Below, in pieces: positions 42,404 to 52,753 of a DNA stretch of 64,000 nt. This stretch comes from Rhodospirillales bacterium 24-66-33 (GTDB lineage Bacteria > Pseudomonadota > Alphaproteobacteria > Reyranellales > Reyranellaceae): NCBI GenBank assembly GCA_002281855.1, contig NCHQ01000002.1, positions 310,001 through 374,000 of the forward strand, in the 5' to 3' direction. Positions within the stretch are counted from its first letter, which is position 1; the number at the start of each line of letters is the position of its first letter. The translations under genes were made by a program, and so were the position numbers. The notes below the pieces were generated by a model, which made no database searches, was not told the DNA's origin, and was given only the letters and a program-made list of their open reading frames with translations.

Positions 42404-42411
42404 AGCCTGAG

Positions 42412-42930
42412 CTAGCCTTCGGTGCGGCGCGTCGTCTCGAACAGGAACCAGACGCGCTTCTCGGTCTGGTCGATCCAGTTCTCGATGAGGCTTGCCGTCG
42501 CGATGTCGCCATGCTCGTCGCAGAGCTCGTGGAGGATGCGCATGTGGACGCAGAGCTGCTTGTTGTCGTCTCGCAGCTCGGCGAGCATGTCGAGCGGCGT
42601 CACATAGTCGGCATCGTTGTCGAGCACCCGCTGCAGCCGGGAGATATGGCCGATCGACCGCAGCGTCGTGCCGCCGAGCTTGCGCACGCGCTCGGCGATC
42701 ACGTCCGTCATGGCGTCGATCTCGGTCGCCTGCTCGTCGAGCAGCAGGTGGTAGTCGCGGAAGTTCGGACCGGACATATGCCAGTGGAAGTTCTTGGTCT
42801 TCCAGTAGAGCGCGGCCACGTCGGCCAGCAGGATATTGAGTCCGCCGCTCAGATCCTTGGTGGCGTTCTCGCCCAGGTCGGTCGGGGTGGCGAGTGCGGC
42901 CTTCTTGCGCGCAGTGACGTCGTTGCTCAT
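42412..42930 (-). CDS. dps: Dps/ferritin-like DNA-protection protein
   Basis: The 172-residue protein has the Dps ferroxidase site KTKNFHWHMSGPNFRDYHLL with LDEQATEID after it, and the usual four-helix outline (GHISRLQRVLDNDADYV, DNKQLCVHMRILHELCDEHG). It stores iron and protects DNA from peroxide. The ATG at 42930 has CAGGAG upstream. The divergent lipoprotein side holds no obvious OxyR site. Confidence 0.88.
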   Translation of the reverse strand: MSNDVTARKKAALATPTDLGENATKDLSGGLNILLADVAALYWKTKNFHWHMSGPNFRDYHLLLDEQATEIDAMTDVIAERVRKLGGTTLRSIGHISRLQRVLDNDADYVTPLDMLAELRDDNKQLCVHMRILHELCDEHGDIATASLIENWIDQTEKRVWFLFETTRRTEG

Positions 42931-43000
42931 GGGCTGGTCTCCTGAGAAATGCCGTTCCGCTTCGAATCTAACTGGATTCGGCCCCGCCGAGAAACGGGCC

Positions 43001-43438
43001 CTACGGGCCGGCGCACACCGACCGTTCGACCTGAAAGACTTCGTGCTGTCCGAAGCGCTGCTTGTAGGCATCGACGACCGAGGCAACCTTCGGTCGATAC
43101 GCCGGCGCATCGAACACCACGATGACCACGAGCTTCGTGCGCTCGCTGCTGACGACACCTGCCGGACCGCGATACTGGCCATACGCGTCGAGCACTGTGA
43201 GGCCGGCGGGGAACTGCGGCGTCACTGTTTGGGACAGGAACGACGCCCAGTCCGCATCGCTGACCCCGCCGCCCGACGGCTTGTCGCGGCCAAAGTAGAG
43301 CTCCACTTCGACGGCCGGCTTCAGGGGAGCGGCACAGGCGGAAGCCATCGTCTGTGACGACCCCGGATGCGCGCACGCGAAAAGCGCCAGGGAAGGCAGC
43401 GCCGCCCCCAGAACTCGAAGAGAGGTACGAAATGACAT
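43001..43438 (-). CDS. DUF3574-type lipoprotein
   Basis: The 145-residue protein has a signal peptide with lipobox LALFAC. The mature part includes VEVELYFGRDKPSGGGVSDA, FLSQTVTPQFPAGLTVLDAY and TKLVVIVVF, a recognisable DUF3574 pattern. Function unknown; envelope location follows from lipidation. The start at 43438 is preferred over 43474 because it gives a proper signal peptide. It is 1 bp from the GST gene stop. Confidence 0.7.
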   Translation of the reverse strand: MSFRTSLRVLGAALPSLALFACAHPGSSQTMASACAAPLKPAVEVELYFGRDKPSGGGVSDADWASFLSQTVTPQFPAGLTVLDAYGQYRGPAGVVSSERTKLVVIVVFDAPAYRPKVASVVDAYKQRFGQHEVFQVERSVCAGP

Positions 43439-43439
43439 T

Positions 43440-44066
43440 CTAGTTGAGATACGGGACGGCCATGCCTTTGGCAACGGCGGGGCGGGCGTTCACGATGTCG
43501 TACCAGCGCTTCACGTTGGGGAAGTCGGCAAGGTTCACGGTGTGCCATTCGTGACGGGCCGCCCACGGGAAGATCGACATGTCGGCGATCGTGTACTCCT
43601 CGCCCGCCACGAAGGCGTTGCCGGCAAGCTGCTTGTCGAGCACGCCATAGAGACGCTTGGCCTCGTCGACATAGCGCTTGATGCCGTATTCGATCTTCGA
43701 CGGCGCGGCGCGCAGGAAATGGTGGGCCTGACCGAGCATCGGGCCGAAGCCACCCATCTGCCACATCAGCCACTGGATCGAGTCGTAGCGCCTGGCACCG
43801 TCGGCCGGCAGGAACTTCTTCGTCTTGTCGGCCAGGTAGATCAGGATCGCGCCGGACTCGAACAGGCTGTACGGCTTGCCGCCCGGACCATCCGGATCGA
43901 GGATCGCCGGGATCCGGTTGTTCGGGCTGATGCGCAGGAACTCGGGCTTGTGCTGCTCGCCCTTGGAGATGTCGATCTTGTGCACGCTGTAGGGCAGTTC
44001 GCACTCTTCGAGCATGATTGAGACCTTGCGGCCATTCGGCGTGCCCCACGTGTGAAGCTCGATCAT
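43440..44066 (-). CDS. Glutathione S-transferase, YfcG/Ure2-like
   Basis: The 208-residue protein has the thioredoxin-fold start MIELHTWGTPNGRKVSIMLE, ISPNNRIPAILDP, and SLFESGAILIYLADK. A C-terminal helical domain follows with AGEEYTIADMSIFPW. The TPNG segment and NNRIPA loop match the YfcG (disulfide-bond reductase) type. It probably forms one unit with the following lipoprotein gene. Confidence 0.88.
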   Translation of the reverse strand: MIELHTWGTPNGRKVSIMLEECELPYSVHKIDISKGEQHKPEFLRISPNNRIPAILDPDGPGGKPYSLFESGAILIYLADKTKKFLPADGARRYDSIQWLMWQMGGFGPMLGQAHHFLRAAPSKIEYGIKRYVDEAKRLYGVLDKQLAGNAFVAGEEYTIADMSIFPWAARHEWHTVNLADFPNVKRWYDIVNARPAVAKGMAVPYLN

Positions 44067-44111
44067 CTCCTCGGTCCCCCGTTCTTGAATTGAGATAGGT
44101 CCGCCGGGCTT

Positions 44112-44768
44112 TCAGGCCCAGCTTTCGTCGTCGCCGCCAAAGCCGCCGTCGTCCACCGCAGCGGTATCGTAGTCCCCCGCCCCTGCCTGGTCGTCGGCGA
44201 AGGCCTGCTGCTGGGTCGAGGAATCGGGTGGCAGGAGCTCGGGCGGGGTGCTCCCGCCCATCGCGGCCTGCTGCTGCCCGAACGGGTTGCTGCCCATCAG
44301 GCCGCGAATGCCTTCGAACAGCAGCGCACCGCCGGCCACGCCGGCGGCGGTCGCCATTGCGGTACGCAGGAAGCTGCCGCCTGCCGGCTGTTGCGGCGGC
44401 TGCTGCGGCGCGAGCGCGGCCTGCAGCGGCGAGCGGGTGGACGGCACCGTCGATGGCACCGACGTGCGCGGCGCATCACCGGCAGCGGGTGCGCCCCACG
44501 GGCCGATGCGAGGCGCACTGCCGAGGAAACCGGTAGCGGCCGGCGGCGCGGCGAGCGCCTTCTCTTCCAGCTCCGCGATGCGCGCCTGCGCGGCCTTCAG
44601 CGCCTGTTCCTGAACGAGGACGGTCTGCACCAGCAGATAGGGCGCGGCCGGCTGTTGTGCCGCCAGTCCCCTGATGAACGACTCAGCCTCGCCGTCGCGC
44701 GGCTGCGATTCGAACGGCTTCAACCGATCGAACAGACCCGAGATCAGATCGCGTTCCTGCTGCTGCAT
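44112..44768 (-). CDS. DUF2076-type protein
   Basis: The 218-residue protein begins MQQQERDLISGLFDRLKPFE, followed by a helical segment (LLVQTVLVQEQALKAAQARI). It then has a Pro/Gln/Gly-rich linker, a weakly hydrophobic MATAAGVAGGALLFEGIRG, and an acidic tail with DDGGFGGDDESW. This is the DUF2076 layout. Function unknown; an envelope-associated role is possible. Confidence 0.8.
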   Translation of the reverse strand: MQQQERDLISGLFDRLKPFESQPRDGEAESFIRGLAAQQPAAPYLLVQTVLVQEQALKAAQARIAELEEKALAAPPAATGFLGSAPRIGPWGAPAAGDAPRTSVPSTVPSTRSPLQAALAPQQPPQQPAGGSFLRTAMATAAGVAGGALLFEGIRGLMGSNPFGQQQAAMGGSTPPELLPPDSSTQQQAFADDQAGAGDYDTAAVDDGGFGGDDESWA

Positions 44769-44837
44769 AACCAGTCTCCCGCCCGGCCACGTTGGGCTCC
44801 GCCAACGTGGTTGTCCGGTGGCGGAGCGTCAAGGCGG

Positions 44838-46127
44838 CTAATTCACCATCGCCTGATAGACGAGGTCACGCATGAGGAAACGGTAACGCAGACGCGCCTT
44901 CGGCGATTGCATCATGAAAACGACATACAGGCGCTCTCGCGGATCGTGCCAGAAATAGGTGCCGTAGGCGCCGCCCCAGAAATAGTCGTTGGGCGACCCG
45001 GGCAGAGGATTGACGCCCTGGACGTTGCGCACCGCGAAGCCCAGCCCGAAGCCCTGCCCCATCCGCGCGCTGGGCTCGAGCGCCTCGAAGCGGAACATGT
45101 CGGCGCCCATCTTGATGTCCGGCGGCAGCGCGTCGGCGGTCATGAGATCGATCGTCTTGCGCGAGATCAGGCGCACCCCGTCGAGCTGGCCGCCATTGGC
45201 GAACATCTGCAGGAAGCGGGCATAGTCGGCGGCCGTGGAGACCATGCCGCCCCCGCCCGAACGCCAGGTGAACTTCTCGGTGATGTCGGGGATCGCCGGC
45301 AGTTCGTTCTTCGGCCCCTCCTTCATCGGCTTCGCCCCGCGCGCCTTCTTGTCGGGGCTGGCCTCGAAGCCCGTATCGCCCATCTTGAGCGGCTTGGTGA
45401 TCCGCTCCTCGATGAACTTGTCGAGCGGCATGCCGGAGGCGACCTCGACGACCCGGCCCAGCACGTCCGTCGACATGGAATATTCCCAGGTCGTGCCCGG
45501 CTGGTAGAGCAGCGCGAGCTTGGCCAGCTTGTCGGCCATCTCGGCGTTGGTCTGGCTGCGGTCAGCGACCTTCATGTCGAGATAGGACTGCTTGACCGGA
45601 TTGGCGCCCACCGCGCCATAGGTGAGGCCCGACGTGTGGCGCATCAGGTCGTGCACCGTCATCGGACGGAACTGCGGCTCCAGCACCGTCTCGGTCGCGC
45701 CATCCTCCTTCTTCTTCTGGACCGCCACCTTGGTGTCGGCAAAGGCCGGGATGTACATCGACACGCGGTCGGCGAGCGTGAGCTTGCCCTCCTCCATCAG
45801 CATCATCGCCGCCAGGGTGACGATCGGCTTGGTCATCGAGGCGATGCGGAAGATCGTGTCGTTGGTCATCGCGACCTTGGCCTCCTTGTCGCGGAAGCCA
45901 TAGGATTCGAACATCACGATCTTGCCGTTGCGGGCGATCAGGACGACGGCGCCCGGCAACTCGTTGTTCTTGACGCCCTCGTTCAGCCGGTCGCTGAGGC
46001 GCTTCAGGCGGGTCGAGAGAAACCCTACCTCTTCCGGGGACTGTACCTTGGGAATGCCCTGGGCCCCTGCCGGCCAGGCGAGGGTCACGCCCAGCGCCGC
46101 CGCGGCGACCCTGCGAATCATCGACAT
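44838..46127 (-). CDS. Serine hydrolase, beta-lactamase class C / esterase family
   Basis: The 429-residue protein has a signal peptide (AAAALGVTLAWPAGAQ). The catalytic SxxK is in FRIASMTKPIVTLAA, followed by DLMRHTSGLTYG and the YxN position as EYSMSTDV (YSM instead of YxN, usual in esterase-like members). It is probably a periplasmic esterase or D-aminopeptidase, not a true beta-lactamase. The ATG at 46127 with AGGAG upstream is chosen over 46160. Confidence 0.85.
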   Translation of the reverse strand: MSMIRRVAAAALGVTLAWPAGAQGIPKVQSPEEVGFLSTRLKRLSDRLNEGVKNNELPGAVVLIARNGKIVMFESYGFRDKEAKVAMTNDTIFRIASMTKPIVTLAAMMLMEEGKLTLADRVSMYIPAFADTKVAVQKKKEDGATETVLEPQFRPMTVHDLMRHTSGLTYGAVGANPVKQSYLDMKVADRSQTNAEMADKLAKLALLYQPGTTWEYSMSTDVLGRVVEVASGMPLDKFIEERITKPLKMGDTGFEASPDKKARGAKPMKEGPKNELPAIPDITEKFTWRSGGGGMVSTAADYARFLQMFANGGQLDGVRLISRKTIDLMTADALPPDIKMGADMFRFEALEPSARMGQGFGLGFAVRNVQGVNPLPGSPNDYFWGGAYGTYFWHDPRERLYVVFMMQSPKARLRYRFLMRDLVYQAMVN

Positions 46128-46204
46128 TTTGCAGTCTCCTCCCGATATTGGAAGCATCAAAGCAATTGACCGAGGGCGAGCGCAAGCTTAACCAGTGCCT
46201 ATCG

Positions 46205-46384
46205 ACGGTCCTCCCTAACCGGAGGCTAACAGGGAATGCCGTGTCGCTCCCTCGGCTGGGAGCCAATCGGCAGCTGTACCCGCAGCTGTAAGCGGCGAGC
46301 GAGAGCCCATATGTCACTGGACTTCGGTCCGGGAAGACGGGCAGGAGCTGAGACCCGCGAGCCAGAAGACCTGCCGGCGATAGC
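46205..46384 (+). ncRNA. Cobalamin riboswitch (AdoCbl class)
   Basis: The order of conserved elements is complete: AGGGAATGCCGTG, then GCAGCTGTACCCGCAGCTGT and AAGCGGCGAGC (B12 box-type core), CACTGG, CGGGAAGACGGGC, and the closing CCGCGAGCCAGAAGACCTGCC-type end (46354-46375). It lies 88 bp before the acyl-AMP ligase start on the same strand. Such elements switch off expression when cobalamin is bound. No other B12 gene is close downstream. Confidence 0.88.
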
Positions 46385-46471
46385 GTCGCTCTTCCGATGG
46401 ACGGGATGATCCAACGGGACGGTCAACCGAGCGGTGACGCGCTTAGTGCGAACCGTTTGGGAGATCGTCCG

Positions 46472-48160
46472 ATGACGTCGATCCGTGGAATCCTGCCTGC
46501 ACTTCTGTCAAATGCCACGCCGGCCGAAGGGCCTGCTGGACGTATGCAACGCTATGTGTCGACGCTGCATTCGAGCCCGGAACGCTGGGTCACGGTCCCG
46601 ACCCCGACCCACAACGTCTCCCTGCCCTTCCGCCGCGGCGGCTTTGCCAGCCTGGTCGAGGCGCTGGACTACGCCGCCAGGGGCGAGACCGGCTTCAACT
46701 TCTTCGATGCCCGCGGCAAGCTCCTGACCCGCCTGCCCTACAGCCATCTCCGCACCGAGGCCCTGTCGTTCGCCCGCCGCCTGATCGGCGCCGGAATCGA
46801 GCCGGGCGAGCGCCTCATCCTGATTGCTGACACCTGGCCGGGCTTCTGTATCGCCTTCTTCGGCTGCCAGTATGCCGGCATCGTCCCGGTTCCCGTACCG
46901 GTGCCGGTCGGTCTTGGTGCCAAGGCGCACTACATCTTCCAGCTCAGGAAGCAGATCACCGCGGCACAGGCGGTGGGCGTGCTGGCGCCCGACGAGCTGA
47001 TCGAGTTCGCCCGAAGCGCCGCCGAAGGCACGACCGCGCGCTTCGCCGGTGGCATGGAAGTCTTCAGCGCCCTCCCCGAGGCCAACGTCGACCTGCGGGC
47101 GCTCGGCGCCGGCATGGCCTGCTACGTGCAGTTCTCCTCCGGCAGCACCCGTGCGCCTCTCGGCGTCGACATCCGCCAGGACCAGCTCATGGCGAACATC
47201 GACGGCTCGATCACCGCCCAGGGGCTCGACGAGGACGATTCCGGCGTGAGCTGGCTGCCGCTCTACCACGACATGGGCCTGATCGGCTTCATCCTGGCGC
47301 CGATGTGCGCGCAGCGCAGCGTCGACCTGCTGGCCCCCCGCGACTTCGCGCGGCGCCCGATGCAATGGCTCTCACTGATCTCGCGACGCCGCGCCACGAT
47401 CACCTACAGTCCGAGCTTCGGCTACGACCTGCTCACCCGTCGGGCCCAGACCGCGCCGATGGGCGAACTCGACCTGTCCAGCCTTCGCCTTGCCGGCGTC
47501 GGTGCCGACATGATCCAGCTTCCGGTCCTGCGGCGGTTCGCCGAGGCCTTTCAGGCCGCAGGCTTCGACGAGCGCGCCTTCATGCCGAGCTACGGCATGG
47601 CGGAGGTCTGCGTCGGCCTGAGCTTCGCCGCGCCGTTCGGCGGCGTCAAACCCGACAGCTTCACGGATCCGCAGTCAGGCCGGATCGTCCGCGGCCCCAG
47701 CGTCATGCCGGGCTATTTCCAGAAGCCCGACGAGAGCGCCCATGTGCTGAGCGACGGTTGGCTGGATACGGGCGATCTCGGCTACTGGCACAAGGGCGAG
47801 CTGGTGATCACCGGCCGCGCCAAGGACCTCATCATCGTCAACGGCCGCAACATCTGGCCGCAGGACATCGAGTGGGCCGTCGAAGCGCTGCCGCAGGTCG
47901 GCCGCGGCGACGCCTGCGCCTTCTCGATCGAGGACGGCGACACCGAGACCGTCGTGGTCATCGTCCAGGCCTATCCGAGCGAACCGGCGGAACGCGAGGC
48001 GCTGGTGGGCGACATAAAGCAGGCGGTCAAGGAAGCCGCCGGGGTCGACGGCCGGGTCGTCCTGATCAAGCGCCAACCCGGCCTGCCCCGCACCTCTTCC
48101 GGAAAACTCAGCCGCACGCACGCCAAGTCGAAGTTCGCCGCGGGCGACTATCCGACCTAG
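46472..48160 (+). CDS. Fatty acyl-AMP ligase / AMP-binding enzyme
   Basis: The 562-residue adenylating enzyme has the P-loop-type VQFSSGSTRAPLGVDI, the motif WLPLYHDMGLIGFIL typical of fatty acyl-AMP ligases, YGMAEVCVGLSFA, WLDTGDLGYW, GRAKDLIIVNGRNIWPQDIE, and the late TSSGKLSR lysine. These enzymes activate fatty acids for polyketide or lipid synthesis. The ATG at 46472 has GGGAG 8 nt upstream. It lies alone after the cobalamin riboswitch; no PKS or carrier protein is next to it. Confidence 0.88.
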   Translation: MTSIRGILPALLSNATPAEGPAGRMQRYVSTLHSSPERWVTVPTPTHNVSLPFRRGGFASLVEALDYAARGETGFNFFDARGKLLTRLPYSHLRTEALSFARRLIGAGIEPGERLILIADTWPGFCIAFFGCQYAGIVPVPVPVPVGLGAKAHYIFQLRKQITAAQAVGVLAPDELIEFARSAAEGTTARFAGGMEVFSALPEANVDLRALGAGMACYVQFSSGSTRAPLGVDIRQDQLMANIDGSITAQGLDEDDSGVSWLPLYHDMGLIGFILAPMCAQRSVDLLAPRDFARRPMQWLSLISRRRATITYSPSFGYDLLTRRAQTAPMGELDLSSLRLAGVGADMIQLPVLRRFAEAFQAAGFDERAFMPSYGMAEVCVGLSFAAPFGGVKPDSFTDPQSGRIVRGPSVMPGYFQKPDESAHVLSDGWLDTGDLGYWHKGELVITGRAKDLIIVNGRNIWPQDIEWAVEALPQVGRGDACAFSIEDGDTETVVVIVQAYPSEPAEREALVGDIKQAVKEAAGVDGRVVLIKRQPGLPRTSSGKLSRTHAKSKFAAGDYPT

Positions 48161-48181
48161 CGCGCGTTCCTTCGGCCCCGA

Positions 48182-49264
48182 TCAGGTCACCGCGATGGGG
48201 CCGCCGTTCGAGCCCGTCGCGCCCCTGATGGGTGCCGGCGAAAAGATGTAGGCGAACTGGTATTTGCCGTCGGCGATCAGCCCCGAGAAATCCAGGTTCT
48301 CGTGGTTGAAGATGCCGTTCTTGGCGATCAGCTCGGCATGGACCGGGAAGGCCAGATCCTTGTTGGGATTGGGCACGACCTCGGTGCCCCAGGTGTCAGC
48401 GCCGGTGAGCGCGATGCCCTTGTCGATGAACCACTTGGCGGCCTCCAGCCCGATGCCCGGTTCGCCGCCGTTGAACTTGTCGTTGTTCTTCATCCAGAGC
48501 TTGCCCCAGCCGGTGTTGAAGAACACGGCATCGCCTTCCTTGATGTCGGCTTCCTGCATGTTCTGCTTCTGCAGGGCCGCCTTGAGGTCAGCGACGGTGA
48601 TTTCCTGGCCGGCCTCCATCATGCCGCCCTTCACCGCCTCGACGTCGAAGAGATGACCACGCGTGAAGAACGGCTTCACCTGCTCGATGCCGAGCTTCTT
48701 CATGCCATAGGCGCTGTTCATTTCCTGATCGGTGACGCCGTTGTAGTAGCGCATCTCGTTCTTGTCGCCGTCCTTGCCCATCTGGATGCCGATGTGGGCG
48801 AGGCCGTCGAACTGCGTTCCGGTCTGGCCGATCTCCGTCGACAGATACTCGTCGTTGTAGACGAGCTTGTTGGTCCCGAAGGGCCCGCCGGTCGGGCTAC
48901 CGGGAATGCGCAAGGTGAAGGCGCGCTCGCCGAACTTGGGCATGGCCGATTCGTAGATGCGGCCGATGCGGTAGACCTTGCCGTCCTTGATCCACTTCAC
49001 CGTGTCCAGGACCTTCGCCGGCGTCATGTAGTTCGAGGCGCCCGCCTGATCGTCCTTTCCCCACTTTGGATGCGGCCACCAGACCTTGTCCGACAAGGCC
49101 GGCGCCTGGGCCATCTGCTGGGCCTGTGCGGCCCCGGCCGCCAGCGTGCCGGCGGCGACGGCCCCGCCGATCAGGCCGGCCGTGAGGAAAGAGCGGCGGT
49201 CTTCGTCGATCCCCTGCTGCGGCTGCTTGAGGTGTTCCTTGTCCTGAAGATACCTCGAGTCCAT
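48182..49264 (-). CDS. Cyclase-family (kynurenine-formamidase-like) protein, Tat-exported
   Basis: The 360-residue protein has a twin-arginine-type signal (DRRSFLTAGLIGGAVAAG) and a cyclase-family core with TGTQFDGLAHIG, where the usual HxGTHxDxPxH is changed to GTQFDGLAH. KEGDAVFFNTGWG follows and ALTGADTWGTE near the end. Members hydrolyse small amides or lactones using a metal. One metal ligand appears replaced (Q for H). Convergent with the acyl-AMP ligase. Confidence 0.8.
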   Translation of the reverse strand: MDSRYLQDKEHLKQPQQGIDEDRRSFLTAGLIGGAVAAGTLAAGAAQAQQMAQAPALSDKVWWPHPKWGKDDQAGASNYMTPAKVLDTVKWIKDGKVYRIGRIYESAMPKFGERAFTLRIPGSPTGGPFGTNKLVYNDEYLSTEIGQTGTQFDGLAHIGIQMGKDGDKNEMRYYNGVTDQEMNSAYGMKKLGIEQVKPFFTRGHLFDVEAVKGGMMEAGQEITVADLKAALQKQNMQEADIKEGDAVFFNTGWGKLWMKNNDKFNGGEPGIGLEAAKWFIDKGIALTGADTWGTEVVPNPNKDLAFPVHAELIAKNGIFNHENLDFSGLIADGKYQFAYIFSPAPIRGATGSNGGPIAVT

Positions 49265-49348
49265 GGACGCTCCTCCTTTTCCTTATTGATCTTGAAAGCC
49301 TCATACCCCCAGGTTGCATCGTCAAGCGGAAGCGGCATCGTTACTTTG

Positions 49349-49366
49349 TTACATATGCATATGTGA
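49349..49366. promoter_or_regulatory. Zur/Fur-like palindrome before the CobW-type gene
   Basis: TTACATATGCATATGTGA is an 18-bp palindrome with one mismatched outer pair, in an AT-rich stretch 11 bp before the CobW-type start. Zinc-responsive Zur operators commonly precede such GTPases. Confidence 0.5.
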
Positions 49367-49377
49367 AGGTGTCACCG

Positions 49378-50420
<1,043 letters not shown>

Positions 50421-50424
<4 letters not shown>

Positions 50425-51047
50425 GCCGCGTCCTGCTGCGGCAGAAGGTCGGCGTACTTCTTGAAGCCGGGCAGCTTCTCAACCCGGCCCATCCACGCCT
50501 TCACGTTGGCATAGGGCGCGAGATCGATGGCACCCTCTTCGGCGTAGGCCACGTCGCCATAGACCGCGACATCGGCGATGGTCGCCTCGCTGCCGACCAG
50601 GAAGTCCGACTTGGCGAGCGCGGCGTCGAGCATCTTGAGCGCGTCGCCCGCCTGGTTGACGTACATCTGGTGGACGTTGTCGTCGGCCTTCATGAAGCCG
50701 CGCTTGATCGCGCGCGGGCGATAGATGTTGGAGGCCAGCCGATCGAACTCCCAGAACAGCCACTCGCGCACGCGCGCCTTCTCCTCGGGCGTGTTGCCGG
50801 CCATCTTGCCGAACTTGTCGGCGAGGTAGAGCAGGATCGAGCCCGACTGGCAGAGCTTCAGATCGCCGTCGACCAGCGCCGGCACCTGGCCGAAACGGTT
50901 GATGGCGAGATAGTCAGGCTGCTTGTGTGCGCCGGCCCGCAGGTCGACATGCTTGTAGGCGAACGGCTGCCCCATCAGCGACAGGGCCAGTCCCGCCTTG
51001 TAGGTGGGACCGCTCAGCCAAATGCCGTACAGCGTCATCTTGGACAT
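50421..51047 (-). CDS. Glutathione S-transferase family protein
   Basis: The 208-residue protein has a thioredoxin-fold start (MTLYGIWLSGPTYKAGLALS), then AINRFGQVPALVDG, LCQSGSILLYLADKFG, and a C-terminal FLVGSEATIADVAVYGDV. Catalytic-type S in the SGPTYK segment. The ATG at 51047 has AGGGAG upstream. It overlaps the CobW-type stop by 4 bp (convergent) and is divergent from the VOC gene. Role: probably detoxification. Confidence 0.88.
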
Positions 51048-51120
51048 CGATATCTCCCTAGGATCCAGGCCGTCCAGCATCGCACTTGAGGGAGGCCGGG
51101 GTAAGACTGTATGAGCGGGC

Positions 51121-51873
51121 ATGAAGATTTCAGCGCGCGATATCGATCACCTTTCCTTGACCGTGTCGGACCCTGCGGATACCGCTGCCCGGCTGGGCCA
51201 GATCGGCTTCAACCTGACGCCCGACGGTGTCGAGCCGCGCTGCATCTGCTTCCAGCCCGACAGCGACGACGTGCCGAATTACGTCGAACTTTTGCAAGGC
51301 CATCCGCCGCAGATTGCACTGGCCCTGAACGTCGCCGAACTCGAGGGCGAGGAGCGCACGCATGCCTGGGAAACCGAGGACGGTTTCGAGGTCGATGCCG
51401 GTGTCGTGGTCGGCGAGAGCGCAGGCCCCCTTCCCTGGTTCCCCGTGAAACACGAGACGCCGGACGCCTTCATGGAGCCGGAATGGATCGTCCATCCCAA
51501 CGGTGCGCTGGGCATGATGGCAATCCATGCCATCGCCGAAAAGCCCAATGACACGGCGAAGGCGCTGAAGGCCGCCTGGGGCGCCACCGTCGAGGAGATC
51601 TTCGACGGTTGCACCATGGTGAAGGCAGGCTCCGTCGAGCTGCTGATCTGGTCGCCGCTCGCCTTCCAGCTCGAGTACAAGGCGCTCGAGATGATGCCGC
51701 CGACCGAGCTGCCCGTCGTCGTCGGCGCAGCCATCGCCATCGAGCGGGCGCGCCCGCTGCAGGGCCTGCTCAGTGCCAACAACGTGCCCTTCGCTCTGGC
51801 CGAGGGGGATCGTGTGCTGGTCGCGCCGGAGCAGACCGGCGGCCTGATGATCGAGTTCATCCCGCAGAACTGA
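51121..51873 (+). CDS. VOC/glyoxalase-like domain protein
   Basis: The 250-residue protein begins SARDIDHLSLTVSDPADTAARL, the typical first VOC strand-helix, and contains two further half-domains (EWIVHPNGALGMMAIHAIAE, LPVVVGAAIAIERARPL). The layout matches glyoxalase_3-like proteins. Metal ligands are plausible (H10, E of VELLQ, H of IHA), but the substrate is unknown. Confidence 0.75.
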   Translation: MKISARDIDHLSLTVSDPADTAARLGQIGFNLTPDGVEPRCICFQPDSDDVPNYVELLQGHPPQIALALNVAELEGEERTHAWETEDGFEVDAGVVVGESAGPLPWFPVKHETPDAFMEPEWIVHPNGALGMMAIHAIAEKPNDTAKALKAAWGATVEEIFDGCTMVKAGSVELLIWSPLAFQLEYKALEMMPPTELPVVVGAAIAIERARPLQGLLSANNVPFALAEGDRVLVAPEQTGGLMIEFIPQN

Positions 51874-51882
51874 TTCCGACGT

Positions 51883-52650
51883 TTAGAACGCCGGCACCGG
51901 CGCCTGAGGCACGTCCTTCCAGAACTCCGGGTCGTGCCCGAAGAACAGGCGGGCACCGGCCTTTTCGAGAGCCTCGAGCCGGTCGAGCGAGGCCAGCATC
52001 TGCTCGCGGTCGTAGACGAAGCGCGGCAGTCGGCGGTCGCGCAGGGTCCGGCAGAAGTAGCAGGCGTCGCCCGTGATCACGATCTCGCCTGCCTCGGTCC
52101 GCACCTTCAGCGACTGATGTCCGGGCGTATGGCCGTAGGTCGGGATGCAGACCACGGAGCCGTCGCCGAACAGATCGTGCTCGCCGTCGACCTGCTTCAC
52201 TGGATGACCATGATCGAAGTCGGCGCGGAAGAAGCCGACCTTGGCCGCCAGTTCCGGATCTTGCGCGGCCTGCCATTCGCGCTTCTGCACGACCATGGTG
52301 GCATTGGGCACCAGCTCGTTGCCGCCGGCATGGTCGAAATGCAGGTGGCTGTTCACGATGAAGTCGACTTTGCCGGGATCGCGGTCGATCGACTCGAGGC
52401 GCGACTTCACGTCGTCCTCGGGGCCGTACTGCTCGAAACCGAAAATCCGGGCGACGCCCGCGCCCAGGCGACCGGCGGCATCGGTCCGGCATTGCGGGTG
52501 CATGCCGGTGTCGAACACCGCCCGGCCCTTGGGGTGTTCGATCAGGTAGGATGGAATGGGCAGCGCCACCTGCCCGTCTTCGCCCTCGATCATGTCCTTG
52601 AGGCGGCCAATCAGCCGCCCGCAGGTCATGGCGTAGATCTTGGCGCTCAT
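51883..52650 (-). CDS. Metallo-beta-lactamase-fold hydrolase, AHL-lactonase-like
   Basis: The 255-residue protein has the zinc motif NSHLHFDHAGGN, IPTYGHTPGHQSL for the third histidine, ITGDACYFCRT for the bridging aspartate and the final FFGHDPEFW. The N-terminal CGRLIGRLKDM and PSYLIEHPKGRAVFDTGMH fit the N-acyl-homoserine-lactonase family. The ATG at 52650 has GGAGGAGAA upstream. The lactone substrate is inferred. Confidence 0.85.
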   Translation of the reverse strand: MSAKIYAMTCGRLIGRLKDMIEGEDGQVALPIPSYLIEHPKGRAVFDTGMHPQCRTDAAGRLGAGVARIFGFEQYGPEDDVKSRLESIDRDPGKVDFIVNSHLHFDHAGGNELVPNATMVVQKREWQAAQDPELAAKVGFFRADFDHGHPVKQVDGEHDLFGDGSVVCIPTYGHTPGHQSLKVRTEAGEIVITGDACYFCRTLRDRRLPRFVYDREQMLASLDRLEALEKAGARLFFGHDPEFWKDVPQAPVPAF

Positions 52651-52753
52651 TTCTCCTCCAATCCGAGACGTTGGCAGATCTTTGAGGGGGAACCGGACGA
52701 ACGCACCATCGTTCGCTTCTGATCCGCCATTGTCCAGCCAGGGACGAGCCGTC

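Noticed and set aside
44787..44810. Hairpin CCACGTTGG/CCAACGTGG as a terminator
   Set aside because: A 9-bp stem is present but no T-tract follows on either strand, so function is unclear.
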